In this document: positions 1 through 5,592 of the stretch, one piece after another
Layout: every line of letters begins with the position of its first letter
Position numbering within the stretch: position 1 is the stretch's first letter
NCBI GenBank assembly: GCA_964364925.1
Contig: CAYIOB010000020.1
Span: 1 to 11,979, forward strand
Direction: 5' to 3'
Length of the DNA: 11,979 bases
Origin: JAMCZC01 sp964364925
GTDB lineage: Bacteria; Patescibacteriota; Microgenomatia; Levybacterales; UBA12049
Notes under the pieces: model-generated
The model's database searches: none
Seen by the model: only the letters and a program-made list of their open reading frames with translations
Told to the model about the DNA's origin: nothing
Made by a program: the position numbers and the translations under genes

Positions 1-945
1 ATCTCTTAGCTGATATTCCCCTGTACCGAAATATTTTCCTACAATTGCAATCTCTATGGTTTTTTTTGCATTTTTCGTGCTTTCTACAAACGCTGTCCAT
101 TCCCCAAGATGCGGTTTCCTAACAGGGAGCCCTAATTTTTTCATAATCCTTTTATCTAGCTCCTGTTTATTTAGAACCAATGGAATCTCATATACCGATG
201 GCAAATCAGGGCTTGAAATTACATCATCCTTATGCACATTACAAAAGAGCGCAAGCCTGTCTCTTCTTCTCTGATCGAGATATTTTTCACCTCTTGTGAT
301 TATAAAGTCGGGTTGAATTCCCATTGAGTTTAAAGTCCTTACAGAAAGCTGGGTAGGTTTTGTTTTTGGTTCTCCAAGATGTCCCGGAGTCGGAACGTAG
401 CTTACGTGAATGTGAATAACATCCTCTGGTTTTTTTAAAGTCATCATGCGGGAAGCTTCATAGTAAAAAACATTTTGGTATTCGCCCGCTGTTCCGCCTA
501 ATTCTATAATTACGATGTCCGCTTTCTTTATTTTAGCCAAATTTTCAATTCTTGAAATTATCTCGTCTGTTATATACGGAATTGCCTCAACGTCTTCGCC
601 GTTATATTCAAATCTCCTTTCCCTGTCGATTACCGTTTGATAAATACTGCCCATTGTTACAAAATTTTCCTTACCCATATCTTCGTTTAGGAATTTTTCG
701 TAGGTTCCGATGTCCATGTCTGCTTCTGTTCCGTCTTCGCATAAAAAGGGGTCTCCATGTTCAATGGGGTTAATTGTTCCCGCGTCAAGATTAAGATAAT
801 TTTCAAATTTTATCGGGGCAACTTTGTAGCCTGCAGATTTAAGTAGAAGAGCTATTGAAGCCGCTGTTGTTCCTTTACCGATTCCGGATATAACTCCTCC
901 GGAAACAAATATGTATTTTGTATGTTTAATATTACTAGCGGGCAC
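1..945 (-). CDS. pyrG: CTP synthase, N-terminal synthase domain (partial, C-terminus beyond window)
   Basis: Makes CTP from UTP, ATP and glutamine-derived ammonia, the last step of pyrimidine nucleotide synthesis. The 315 codons in the window cover the amidoligase domain and stop just after the linker motif IAIVGKYF; the glutaminase domain lies off the left edge. Visible motifs are the ATP loop GGVISGIGKG (residues 16-25), HGDPFLCEDG, DMDIGTYEKF, the acidic IELGGTAGE and the UTP-site motif GEPKTKPTQ. I chose the GTG at 945-943 because in-frame TAA and TGA lie two and three codons upstream and no ATG fits. There is no Shine-Dalgarno; a promoter abuts the start. The sequence is divergent: the usual KLDPY is KFENY and the usual TQHS is TQLS. 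Family assignment is firm. What the substitutions do is unknown. Confidence 0.95.
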   Translation of the reverse strand, partial: MPASNIKHTKYIFVSGGVISGIGKGTTAASIALLLKSAGYKVAPIKFENYLNLDAGTINPIEHGDPFLCEDGTEADMDIGTYEKFLNEDMGKENFVTMGSIYQTVIDRERRFEYNGEDVEAIPYITDEIISRIENLAKIKKADIVIIELGGTAGEYQNVFYYEASRMMTLKKPEDVIHIHVSYVPTPGHLGEPKTKPTQLSVRTLNSMGIQPDFIITRGEKYLDQRRRDRLALFCNVHKDDVISSPDLPSVYEIPLVLNKQELDKRIMKKLGLPVRKPHLGEWTAFVESTKNAKKTIEIAIVGKYFGTGEYQLRD

Positions 946-950
946 GATTT

Positions 951-979
951 ATCATATCAAAATAATAGCTAAAGGTCAA
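951..979 (-). promoter_or_regulatory. Promoter for pyrG, predicting a leaderless transcript
   Basis: Read on the minus strand, TTGACC (979-974) is followed by a 17-nt spacer and TATGAT (956-951), close to the sigma70 consensus. The usual start, about 7 nt past the -10 box, falls at 944-945, which is the GTG start codon. No ribosome binding site would be on the mRNA. Confidence 0.65.
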
Positions 980-1026
980 ATGTATTTTTTGGTCTACTTT
1001 TATGTCTTCTTATATAAATCGTCATC

Positions 1027-1055
1027 TTGACAAAATCAATGTTTAGATGTAGACC
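1027..1055 (+). promoter_or_regulatory. Possible promoter for the short ORF at 1076
   Basis: A perfect -35 TTGACA (1027-1032) is followed after 17 nt by a poor -10, TAGACC (1050-1055). An alternative -10, TATAAA at 1013-1018, has only a weak -35. Either would produce a short plus-strand RNA ending at the hairpin at 1094-1122. The match is weak and the call tentative. Confidence 0.3.
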
Positions 1056-1075
1056 TAACACGCGGAAGGAGGCAT

Positions 1076-1126
1076 ATGACCCATACACTTCGCAAATACT
1101 GGGCTAAAACCCAGTATTTTTTGTGA
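1076..1126 (+). CDS. Possible 16-residue leader-like peptide
   Basis: A textbook Shine-Dalgarno AAGGAGG (1066-1072) lies three bases before ATG and opens a 16-codon frame, MTHTLRKYWAKTQYFL, ending in TGA. The frame runs through a strong terminator hairpin: Tyr8-Trp9 codons lie in the 5' arm and Tyr14-Phe15 in the 3' arm and U-run. This resembles an attenuator leader peptide rich in aromatic codons. No plus-strand gene follows until polX at 2332, which has its own promoter, so the regulated target is missing. It may be a stand-alone small transcript or a chance frame. I recognise no homologue. Confidence 0.3.
   Translation: MTHTLRKYWAKTQYFL
1094..1122 (+). terminator. Intrinsic terminator hairpin
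   Basis: A perfect 10-bp stem, AAATACTGGG (1094-1103) with CCCAGTATTT (1110-1119), closes a 6-nt loop and ends in six T residues (1117-1122) on the plus strand. On the minus strand the hairpin is followed by TTTGCG, a poor U-run. It could still slow transcription coming from the tRNA-Gly cluster, but orientation favours the plus strand. Confidence 0.6.
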
Positions 1127-1133
1127 GCTGGAA

Positions 1134-1148
1134 TCGCGTCTGACGCGA
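1134..1148. repeat. Perfect 15-nt palindrome
   Basis: TCGCGTC, one base, GACGCGA: two 7-nt arms around a single central T. As RNA it could form a 5-bp stem with a 5-nt loop. It lies between the terminator at 1094-1122 and the 3' end of tRNA-Gly, so it may help end tRNA transcription on the minus strand, or be a protein site. Its role is unknown. Confidence 0.5.
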
Positions 1149-1153
1149 CGACC

Positions 1154-1173
1154 TTCTCCTTGCTTGCCCGCCA
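1154..1173 (+). repeat. GCCCGCC-containing dispersed repeat, copy 1
   Basis: The sequence TCTCCTTGCTTGCCCGCC lies just past the 3' end of tRNA-Gly(CCC). A near-identical copy (16 of 18 bases) occurs in inverted orientation at 2222-2239, upstream of tRNA-Asp. The word GCCCGCC also opens the palindromic repeat in polX and gatD, so these may be members of one loose GC-rich repeat family. Confidence 0.5.
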
Positions 1174-1182
1174 TGCTTTCTG

Positions 1183-1254
1183 AGCGATGGAAGGGAATCG
1201 AACCCTCAACCTTCTCCTTGGGAAGGAGACGTTCTGCCATTGAACTACCATCGC
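1183..1254 (-). tRNA. tRNA-Gly (anticodon CCC)
   Basis: The minus strand folds as a complete 72-nt tRNA. Acceptor GCGATGG pairs with CCATCGC, the D-arm is GTTC/GAAC, the anticodon arm is TCTCC-TTCCCAA-GGAGA with anticodon CCC, and the T-arm carries TTCGATT with one G-T pair in its stem. The discriminator is T. The next bases are CAG, so the CCA tail is not encoded and must be added by the nucleotidyltransferase. It is probably the last gene of a small tRNA-Gly cluster transcribed from near 1404. Confidence 0.92.
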
Positions 1255-1262
1255 ATGGCAAG

Positions 1263-1306
1263 TGCAGGCGGGGGAAGAAGGCATGTTGCCACTACACTAC
1301 ACCTGC
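1263..1306 (-). pseudogene. 44-nt tRNA-Gly-like remnant lacking the central part
   Basis: It starts like a tRNA-Gly: acceptor GCAGGTG, D-stem GTGT/ACAT, anticodon 5' arm CCTTC, then TTCCC. It then jumps directly to CCGCCTGCA. The last seven pairing bases, CGCCTGC, match the 5' acceptor with one G-T pair, so both ends belong together. The anticodon 3' arm, variable loop and most of the T-arm, about 28 nt, are missing. The junction lies in TTCCC, a word normally present in both the anticodon loop and T-arm of tRNA-Gly, which suggests deletion or assembly collapse between short direct repeats. It cannot work as a normal tRNA, and its anticodon cannot be assigned. Confidence 0.6.
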
Positions 1307-1329
1307 GATTAAGGTATATTTTAGCATAT

Positions 1330-1339
1330 NNNNNNNNNN
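1330..1339. other. Assembly gap (10 Ns)
   Basis: Ten undetermined bases. The round number suggests a scaffolding placeholder of unknown true size. It falls between two repeated tRNA-like fragments, so sequence around it should be treated with caution. Confidence 0.99.
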
Positions 1340-1344
1340 GGCAT

Positions 1345-1388
1345 TGCAGGCGGGGGAAGGTAGCATACTGCCACTGTACTAATCCCGC
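1345..1388 (-). pseudogene. Second 44-nt tRNA-Gly-like fragment, possibly chimeric
   Basis: The 5' half is a normal tRNA-Gly start: acceptor GCGGGAT, D-stem GTAC/GTAT, anticodon 5' arm CTACC, TTCCC. It ends in the same bases as the fragment at 1263-1306, with 16 shared nt from TTCCC outward, and has the same 44-nt length. Unlike that one, its 3' acceptor CGCCTGC does not close on GCGGGAT (two mismatches at the inner end). The 3' end therefore seems borrowed from the neighbouring paralogue. With the N gap only 5 nt away, misassembly is the simplest explanation; gene conversion is the alternative. Confidence 0.55.
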
Positions 1389-1403
1389 ATTTAACTACGG
1401 AGT

Positions 1404-1409
1404 ATTATA
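1404..1409 (-). promoter_or_regulatory. -10 box of tRNA-Gly cluster promoter
   Basis: A perfect TATAAT on the minus strand lies 15 nt before the 5' end of the first tRNA-Gly-like sequence (1388). The -35 region falls in the heptamer repeat and is poor (ATTTGG at 17-nt spacing). Position and consensus make it the likely promoter of the tRNA cluster. Confidence 0.5.
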
Positions 1410-1423
1410 CAACAATACACTTA

Positions 1424-1465
1424 ATACCAAATACCAAATACAAAATACTAAATACTAGTTACTAG
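1424..1465 (+). repeat. Degenerate heptamer tandem array (ATACYAA type)
   Basis: Six consecutive 7-nt units: ATACCAA, ATACCAA, ATACAAA, ATACTAA, ATACTAG, TTACTAG. The array fills the gap between the LysM gene stop (1467) and the tRNA-Gly promoter. Arrays with the same 7-nt period but other unit sequences occur in polX, gatD and at the gatA end. Confidence 0.85.
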
Positions 1466-1466
1466 C

Positions 1467-2081
1467 TTACCGCGGCAGTTTTAGAACATTTCCGGAATGG
1501 ATTACGTCTGGATTTACTAACTTATTTGCTCTTGCAATTTCAACCCATTTATATCCGTCTCCATATGCTCTTACTGCAATTGTCCAAAGATAATCACCTT
1601 TCACAACGGTATACGTTGATCCTGTTATAGGACTTGTTTTTTGAGCACTAACTACGGGATCCGCAGTATTCTCAACTATTCTTGGCTTTACGTTTGGAAT
1701 AGTAAGTTTTGTCCCAACATATAAAAGTCCTGGATTTGCTAATTTGTTTGCCTTGGATACATCAACCCAGTTGTAACCTGAACCGTATATTTTTTCTGAT
1801 ATACTCCAGAGATCATCTCCTTGTTTAACCAGATACGTTTTTGGTAATGATTTATTTGCTTGCTGTTCCTGACTTGTTGAGGTTGACTGCGTTGAACTCG
1901 TTCTATTAAAGTTTTTACCTTTTAAAAACGAAAAAACAAGAACTGCTGCAACTACAACCACAACGATTCCTAAAAATAAACTCGTATAAGATTCTCCCCA
2001 TTTTACCCTTGAAAAAACACTGCTACGAGCAACGGATCTGGAGGCAGCTTGTGTTTTGTTAATTTTTTTTGTTTTTGACAT
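1467..2081 (-). CDS. Membrane-anchored protein with two LysM domains
   Basis: A 204-residue protein probably binding peptidoglycan. Residues 1-33 are basic and presumably cytoplasmic. Residues 34-53 (SLFLGIVVVVVAAVLVFSFL region) form one membrane segment with no lipobox or signal cleavage site. A Ser/Thr/Gln-rich linker spans 61-80. LysM 1 is about 82-129 (TYLVKQGDDLWSISEKIYG...) and LysM 2 about 156-203 (TYTVVKGDYLWTIAVRAYG...). No enzymatic domain is present, so it may be an anchor, scaffold or cell-wall spacer. I chose the ATG at 2081 because AAGGAGG sits 5 nt upstream; a longer in-frame start at 2150 would lie inside tRNA-Asp. It follows tRNA-Asp by 60 nt on the same strand and may be co-transcribed with it. 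Confidence 0.9.
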   Translation of the reverse strand: MSKTKKINKTQAASRSVARSSVFSRVKWGESYTSLFLGIVVVVVAAVLVFSFLKGKNFNRTSSTQSTSTSQEQQANKSLPKTYLVKQGDDLWSISEKIYGSGYNWVDVSKANKLANPGLLYVGTKLTIPNVKPRIVENTADPVVSAQKTSPITGSTYTVVKGDYLWTIAVRAYGDGYKWVEIARANKLVNPDVIHSGNVLKLPR

Positions 2082-2141
2082 TTTATCCTCCTTCCCCGGA
2101 CAGAAGTAAAAATTCTTGAGCAGAAGATAATCAGGTATTTG

Positions 2142-2215
2142 CGGGGCCAACGAGACTCGAACTCGCGACCTCTTCCGTGACAGGGAAGCGCTCTAACCAA
2201 CTGAGCTATGACCCC
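2142..2215 (-). tRNA. tRNA-Asp (anticodon GTC)
   Basis: A full 74-nt cloverleaf on the minus strand. Acceptor GGGGTCA pairs with TGGCCCC, the D-arm contains AGTTGGTTAGAGC, the anticodon arm is CTTCC-CTGTCAC-GGAAG (anticodon GTC), and the T-arm contains GTTCGAGTC. The discriminator is G, as expected for tRNA-Asp. CCA is not encoded (CAA follows the discriminator). A promoter lies about 60 nt upstream at 2280-2308. Confidence 0.95.
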
Positions 2216-2221
2216 AAATTT

Positions 2222-2239
2222 CGGCGGGCGAGCAGGGAG
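2222..2239 (-). repeat. GCCCGCC-containing dispersed repeat, copy 2
   Basis: Minus-strand TCTCCCTGCTCGCCCGCC matches the plus-strand copy at about 1154-1173 at 16 of 18 bases. It sits in the leader between the tRNA-Asp promoter and the tRNA 5' end, so it would be removed by RNase P processing. Confidence 0.5.
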
Positions 2240-2279
2240 ACGTGATAAGCCCCTTCACTACAAGCCCAAAGCTTTTCGT

Positions 2280-2308
2280 ATCCTAACAAATTCTTGAATT
2301 ATAGTCAA
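2280..2308 (-). promoter_or_regulatory. Promoter for tRNA-Asp and probably the LysM gene
   Basis: On the minus strand TTGACT (2308-2303) is followed by 17 nt and TAGGAT (2285-2280). Predicted start near 2273 gives a leader of about 58 nt before tRNA-Asp. It overlaps the divergent polX promoter, so RNA polymerase could not occupy both at once. Confidence 0.55.
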
Positions 2309-2322
2309 TCCTCTGGTATGAT
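2294..2322 (+). promoter_or_regulatory. Promoter for polX, near-leaderless transcript
   Basis: TTGAAT (2294-2299), 17-nt spacer, TATGAT (2317-2322). A start 7 nt past the -10 box falls at G2329, three bases before the ATG at 2332. No Shine-Dalgarno is present between promoter and start. Confidence 0.6.
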
Positions 2323-2331
2323 TTTTTTGCT

Positions 2332-4134
2332 ATGAGTAACCTGGAAATAGTAAAGCTTTTTAGAAATGTTGCAGCCGCTTACTCAATAAAAGATGAAAAA
2401 AAATTCCGATTCCAAATTATTGCATATCAAAAAGCCGCGGACACCGTTTCTAATTTAACTTCGGAGATTATTGACTTCTATAAAGATAATAAACTGAACA
2501 CTCTTCCCGGTATTGGCGTAACCATAAAATCTCATCTTGAAGAACTATTTAAAACAAATCAAGTGAAACAGTTTGAATGGGCTTTGCACGGAATTCCCGA
2601 AGCTGTTTTTCCCTTATTAGATATCCCTTCATTTGGTCCCAAAAAAGCATATGGACTGGTTAAAGAATTTCATCTTAATAACCCTAAAACCGTGCTTGAA
2701 GATCTTGAAAAAATCGCAAAAAAAGGAAAGATTGCCAAATTAGCTGGTTTTGGAGACAAATCTCAAAGTGATATTCTTAGGGCAATTGCCGAGTTCAGAC
2801 TTGGAAAAGGAAAAACAATCAGAATGATACTCCCCTATGCAATGGAGGTAGCCGATAAAGTAGTTTCTTATTTAAAGCAGTCAAAAGACGTAGCTCGCGC
2901 AGAACCTTTGGGAAGCTTAAGACGCAGGATGCCGACAGTCGGCGACATAGATATAGCCGTAGCCACAAATAACCCCAAAGGCGTAATTGAATATTTTACC
3001 TCATATCCGTATATAGAACGCATTATTGAAAAAGGCGATACAACCTCTTCAATCTTAGTTTCCGGAGGAAAGCAGGTAGACCTTATGACACAGCCCCCGG
3101 AGGCTTTTGGGTCGCTTTTGCAGCACTTTACAGGCAGCAAAAATCATAACATTCACTTAAGAGAATTCGCTCTCAAGAAAGGATTATCTTTATCGGAATA
3201 TGGTATCAAACGGAAAATGCCCGCCCCGCTTCGCTTGGCGAGGCCGGGGGAAAATGGAAAATGGAAAATGGAAAATTTTTCTACAGAAGAGCAATTTTAT
3301 CATGCTATCGGCCTGGAGTGGATTCCTCCGGAAATAAGAGAAGATACTGGCGAGATTGAATTGGCTTCTCAAAAAAAACTCCCTAAAGTTGTTGAGTTGG
3401 CAGATATTAAAGGAGACCTGCATATTCACTCAAACTTTCCGATAGAACCAAGCCATGATTTGGGACAAAACACAATTTTAGAAATGCTGCAAAAAGCAGA
3501 ATTTTTAAAATATGAATATTTAGGATTTTCCGAACACAATCCCAGTATTTCTAAACATAGTTCAAATCAAACTTACTCAATTTTGGCGAGAAGAAATGAA
3601 GAAATTGAACATATTTTATTGAGTAATAAAGGTGTTCGTATATTAAAATTACTCGAAATTGATATATCACCTCACGGAAATCTTGCTATAGATGATAAAT
3701 CCCTGAATCTCTTAGATGGCGCTATAGTTTCTATTCATAGCACATTCAATATGAACAAGACCGACATGACGGAAAGAGTTTTAAATGGTTTGTCGCATAA
3801 AAAGGCAAAGATACTCGCCCACCCAACAGGTAGAATGTTAAATGAAAGACAAGGTTACGAATTGGATTGGAGCAAAATATTTGAATTTTGCAAAAAAAAT
3901 AATAAGGCCTTGGAAATTAACAGCTGGCCGGGCAGATTGGATTTACCCGACATGATAATTAGAATGGCTGTAGAAGCCAAGGTTAAAATGGTAATAAATA
4001 CAGACAGTCACGCGGTTTCCCAAATGGAGCTTATGAAATACGGCATTGCAATGGCAAGAAGAGGCTGGGCAACAAAAGATGACATACTCAATACTTTATC
4101 GTATAATGAATTCTCCGAGTGGCTAAGAAAATAA
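2332..4134 (+). CDS. polX: DNA polymerase/3'-5' exonuclease PolX
   Basis: A family X repair polymerase fused to a PHP phosphoesterase domain, expected to fill gaps in base excision repair; family members also show 3'-5' exonuclease and AP-site activity. Helix-hairpin-helix segments lie near residues 55-70 (LPGIGVTI), 95-105 (PSFGPKKA) and 135-145 (LAGFGDKS). The palm has GSLRRRMPTVGDIDI with catalytic D205 and D207, plus D250 in KQVDLMT. PHP motifs are DLHIHS (H364, H366), SEH (H402), E442, SIHS (H469), AHPTG (H497) and TDSH (D558, H560). The usual TDH is SEH here. The 600-residue length is a little over the usual 570-580. Residues 296-316 are encoded by an inserted repeat between polymerase and PHP domains. 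The window's clearest polX promoter abuts the ATG. Confidence 0.95.
   Translation: MSNLEIVKLFRNVAAAYSIKDEKKFRFQIIAYQKAADTVSNLTSEIIDFYKDNKLNTLPGIGVTIKSHLEELFKTNQVKQFEWALHGIPEAVFPLLDIPSFGPKKAYGLVKEFHLNNPKTVLEDLEKIAKKGKIAKLAGFGDKSQSDILRAIAEFRLGKGKTIRMILPYAMEVADKVVSYLKQSKDVARAEPLGSLRRRMPTVGDIDIAVATNNPKGVIEYFTSYPYIERIIEKGDTTSSILVSGGKQVDLMTQPPEAFGSLLQHFTGSKNHNIHLREFALKKGLSLSEYGIKRKMPAPLRLARPGENGKWKMENFSTEEQFYHAIGLEWIPPEIREDTGEIELASQKKLPKVVELADIKGDLHIHSNFPIEPSHDLGQNTILEMLQKAEFLKYEYLGFSEHNPSISKHSSNQTYSILARRNEEIEHILLSNKGVRILKLLEIDISPHGNLAIDDKSLNLLDGAIVSIHSTFNMNKTDMTERVLNGLSHKKAKILAHPTGRMLNERQGYELDWSKIFEFCKKNNKALEINSWPGRLDLPDMIIRMAVEAKVKMVINTDSHAVSQMELMKYGIAMARRGWATKDDILNTLSYNEFSEWLRK
3212..3276 (+). 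repeat. Composite repeat: GC-rich palindrome inside a GGAAAAT heptamer array
   Basis: One GGAAAAT unit (3212-3218) is followed by a 31-nt GC-rich core (3219-3249, GCCCGCCCCGC...GGCGAGGCCGGGG) and four more GGAAAAT units (3249-3276). The core can fold, with an imperfect stem around TTCGCTTG. It matches the inverted copy at 6899-6929 at 30 of 31 bases. It lies in frame in polX and encodes about MPAPLRLARPGENGKWKMEN, unlike any PolX sequence I know at this place. Confidence 0.85.
4079..4107 (+). promoter_or_regulatory. Possible internal promoter for lemA-htpX
   Basis: Within the 3' end of polX, ATGACA (4079-4084) is followed by 17 nt and a perfect TATAAT (4102-4107). The predicted start near 4114 gives a 35-nt leader that carries the strong lemA ribosome site. 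Confidence 0.4.
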
Positions 4135-4137
4135 AAA

Positions 4138-4144
4138 AGGAGGT
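4138..4144 (+). promoter_or_regulatory. Strong ribosome binding site of lemA
   Basis: AGGAGGT lies about 5 nt before the ATG at 4150. It contrasts with the SD-less pyrG, polX, gatC and gatB starts. Confidence 0.8.
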
Positions 4145-4149
4145 GAAAA

Positions 4150-4701
4150 ATGAATAGTAATATTACCATTATATTAGTTGTAGTAGCGGTTGTAGCATTT
4201 GTTTGGTATCTATACAACAGTCTAATCGTTACCAAAATGAGAGTCTCAGAAGCTTTTTCCCAAATAGATGTTCAGCTTAAAAGACGCACAAATTTAATTC
4301 CAAATTTGGTTGAAACAGTTAAAGGCTATGCAAAGCATGAAAAAGAGCTTTTCGAAAAAGTAACTAAAGAAAGAGCAAACTTAGTATCGGCAAAAAGCCT
4401 GGAACAAAAAGCTAAAATTAATAACCAGCTAACAGAAACTTTTAAATCAATATTCGCAGTAGCAGAAGCCTATCCTGCTCTTAGAGCAAGTGAAAACTTT
4501 CAACAACTCCAGGAAGAGTTATCTGATACAGAAAACAAAATTGCTTACGCAAGGCAGTTTTATAACAGCAATGTTTTGGATTACAATACCAAACTAAAAG
4601 TTTTCCCAAGCGTATTATTTGCAAAACTTTTAAATTTTAAGGAAGCAGAATTCTTTGGAGCAACAGAAGAAGAAAAAAAAGAAGTAAAAGTTAGTTTTTA
4701 A
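4150..4701 (+). CDS. lemA: LemA family membrane protein
   Basis: A 183-residue LemA-family protein. The N-terminal segment (about residues 5-24, ITIILVVVAVVAFVWYLYNS) crosses the membrane. The rest is helical with the family signature: RVSEAFSQIDVQLKRRTNLIPNLVETVKGYAKHE at about 30-64, then ENKIAYARQFYNSNVLDYNTKLKVFPS. Length and order match the family. The biochemical role is not established; in many bacteria lemA sits beside htpX, as here, where htpX starts two bases after the lemA stop. The start is fixed by the strong ribosome site. Confidence 0.94.
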   Translation: MNSNITIILVVVAVVAFVWYLYNSLIVTKMRVSEAFSQIDVQLKRRTNLIPNLVETVKGYAKHEKELFEKVTKERANLVSAKSLEQKAKINNQLTETFKSIFAVAEAYPALRASENFQQLQEELSDTENKIAYARQFYNSNVLDYNTKLKVFPSVLFAKLLNFKEAEFFGATEEEKKEVKVSF

Positions 4702-4703
4702 AT

Positions 4704-5591
4704 ATGAACATATATTCTGCTATTTCTGCAAATAAAAACAAAACATGGATAATAATGTTGTTATTTGTGATGGTAATAACAACTATGGTTTACGTATTTA
4801 GCCAAGCGCTTGGATACAGCGGATACAGCCTTGCCGGAATAGCGCTAGTACTTGCCGGATTAACAAGTATCGGAAGTTATTATTACTCCGATAAGTTAGT
4901 GCTTGCAACAACTAACGCAAAGCAAATAAAAAAAGAGGATTCCCCAAATTATTACAGAACCGTAGAGAACCTCTGCATTGCAGCAGGGCTTCCTATGCCA
5001 AAAGTTTATATTATGGAAGAAGCTTCTCCAAATGCCTTTGCAACGGGCAGGGACCCAAAACACGCTGTTGTCTGCGCAACTACAGGGCTTTTAAAAACAC
5101 TAAGCGGTGCAGAGCTTGAGGGTGTTATTAGCCACGAGCTTTCCCATATAAAAAATTACGACATCCGTGTACTGGGAATTGTTGCAATTCTTGTCGGATT
5201 TATTGCTATATTATCGGATTTATTTATAAGGGCATCGTTTTATTCTGACTCCAGAGAAAACAGAGGAAACACGGTATTTTTAGTTCTTGCTATTGTATTT
5301 GCAATACTATCACCCATTGCAGCAACCCTTATTCAGCTTGCGGTTTCTCGAAAAAGAGAATATCTGGCAGACGCTCAAGGCGCGCTTTTAACAAGATACC
5401 CGGAAGGACTTGCCTCTGCTTTGGAAAAACTTGCCAAAGACAAAACAGCACCAAAAAACGCCAGTAATGCAACCGCGCACTTATTTATAGAAAATCCATT
5501 TGACAATAGAAAAGTAAAAAACTTTTTTACAAGCCTTTTTAATACCCACCCGCCACTTGAAGACAGAATACGAATCCTTCGCTCAATGTAA
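4704..5591 (+). CDS. htpX: HtpX-like membrane zinc metalloprotease (M48)
   Basis: A 295-residue M48 endopeptidase with a cytoplasmic active site, expected to degrade misfolded or damaged membrane proteins. Two N-terminal membrane segments (about 14-34 and 40-60) precede the conserved stretch PKVYIMEEASPNAFATGRDP. The zinc motif is HELSH (H144, E145, H148). Two more hydrophobic segments follow (about 156-175 and 190-213). The third zinc ligand is E219 in KREYLADA. The C-terminal THPPLEDRI signature is also present. It is co-transcribed with lemA and lacks its own ribosome site, so translation is probably coupled. Confidence 0.95.
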   Translation: MNIYSAISANKNKTWIIMLLFVMVITTMVYVFSQALGYSGYSLAGIALVLAGLTSIGSYYYSDKLVLATTNAKQIKKEDSPNYYRTVENLCIAAGLPMPKVYIMEEASPNAFATGRDPKHAVVCATTGLLKTLSGAELEGVISHELSHIKNYDIRVLGIVAILVGFIAILSDLFIRASFYSDSRENRGNTVFLVLAIVFAILSPIAATLIQLAVSRKREYLADAQGALLTRYPEGLASALEKLAKDKTAPKNASNATAHLFIENPFDNRKVKNFFTSLFNTHPPLEDRIRILRSM

Positions 5592-5592
5592 A

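Noticed and set aside
552..773. Plus-strand 73-codon frame inside pyrG
   Set aside because: It is antisense to conserved CTP synthase motifs and has no ribosome site; a shadow frame.
1036..1284. Minus-strand open frames of 68-82 codons through the tRNA-Gly area
   Set aside because: They run through the complete tRNA-Gly, the palindrome and the terminator, and show no protein-family features.
1263..1388. Armless minimal tRNAs of organelle type
   Set aside because: The fragments lack any anticodon 3' arm, so no anticodon stem can form; deletion or misassembly is simpler.
2082..2150. Longer start for the LysM protein at 2150
   Set aside because: It would begin inside tRNA-Asp, while the ATG at 2081 has an ideal AAGGAGG ribosome site and gives a normal basic N-terminus before the membrane segment.
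2868..3429. Minus-strand frames of 79-90 codons inside polX
   Set aside because: Antisense to the polymerase catalytic region and repeat, with no recognisable domains.
3421..4020. Loss of a PHP metal ligand in PolX from the TDH to SEH change
   Set aside because: By comparison with known PHP proteins the histidine of this motif is the ligand, and H402 is kept; all other ligand motifs are also visible.
5557..5592. Upstream ATG of murT at 5557
   Set aside because: It overlaps htpX by 35 bases and adds 12 residues foreign to the MurT family; the ATG at 5593 fits better.
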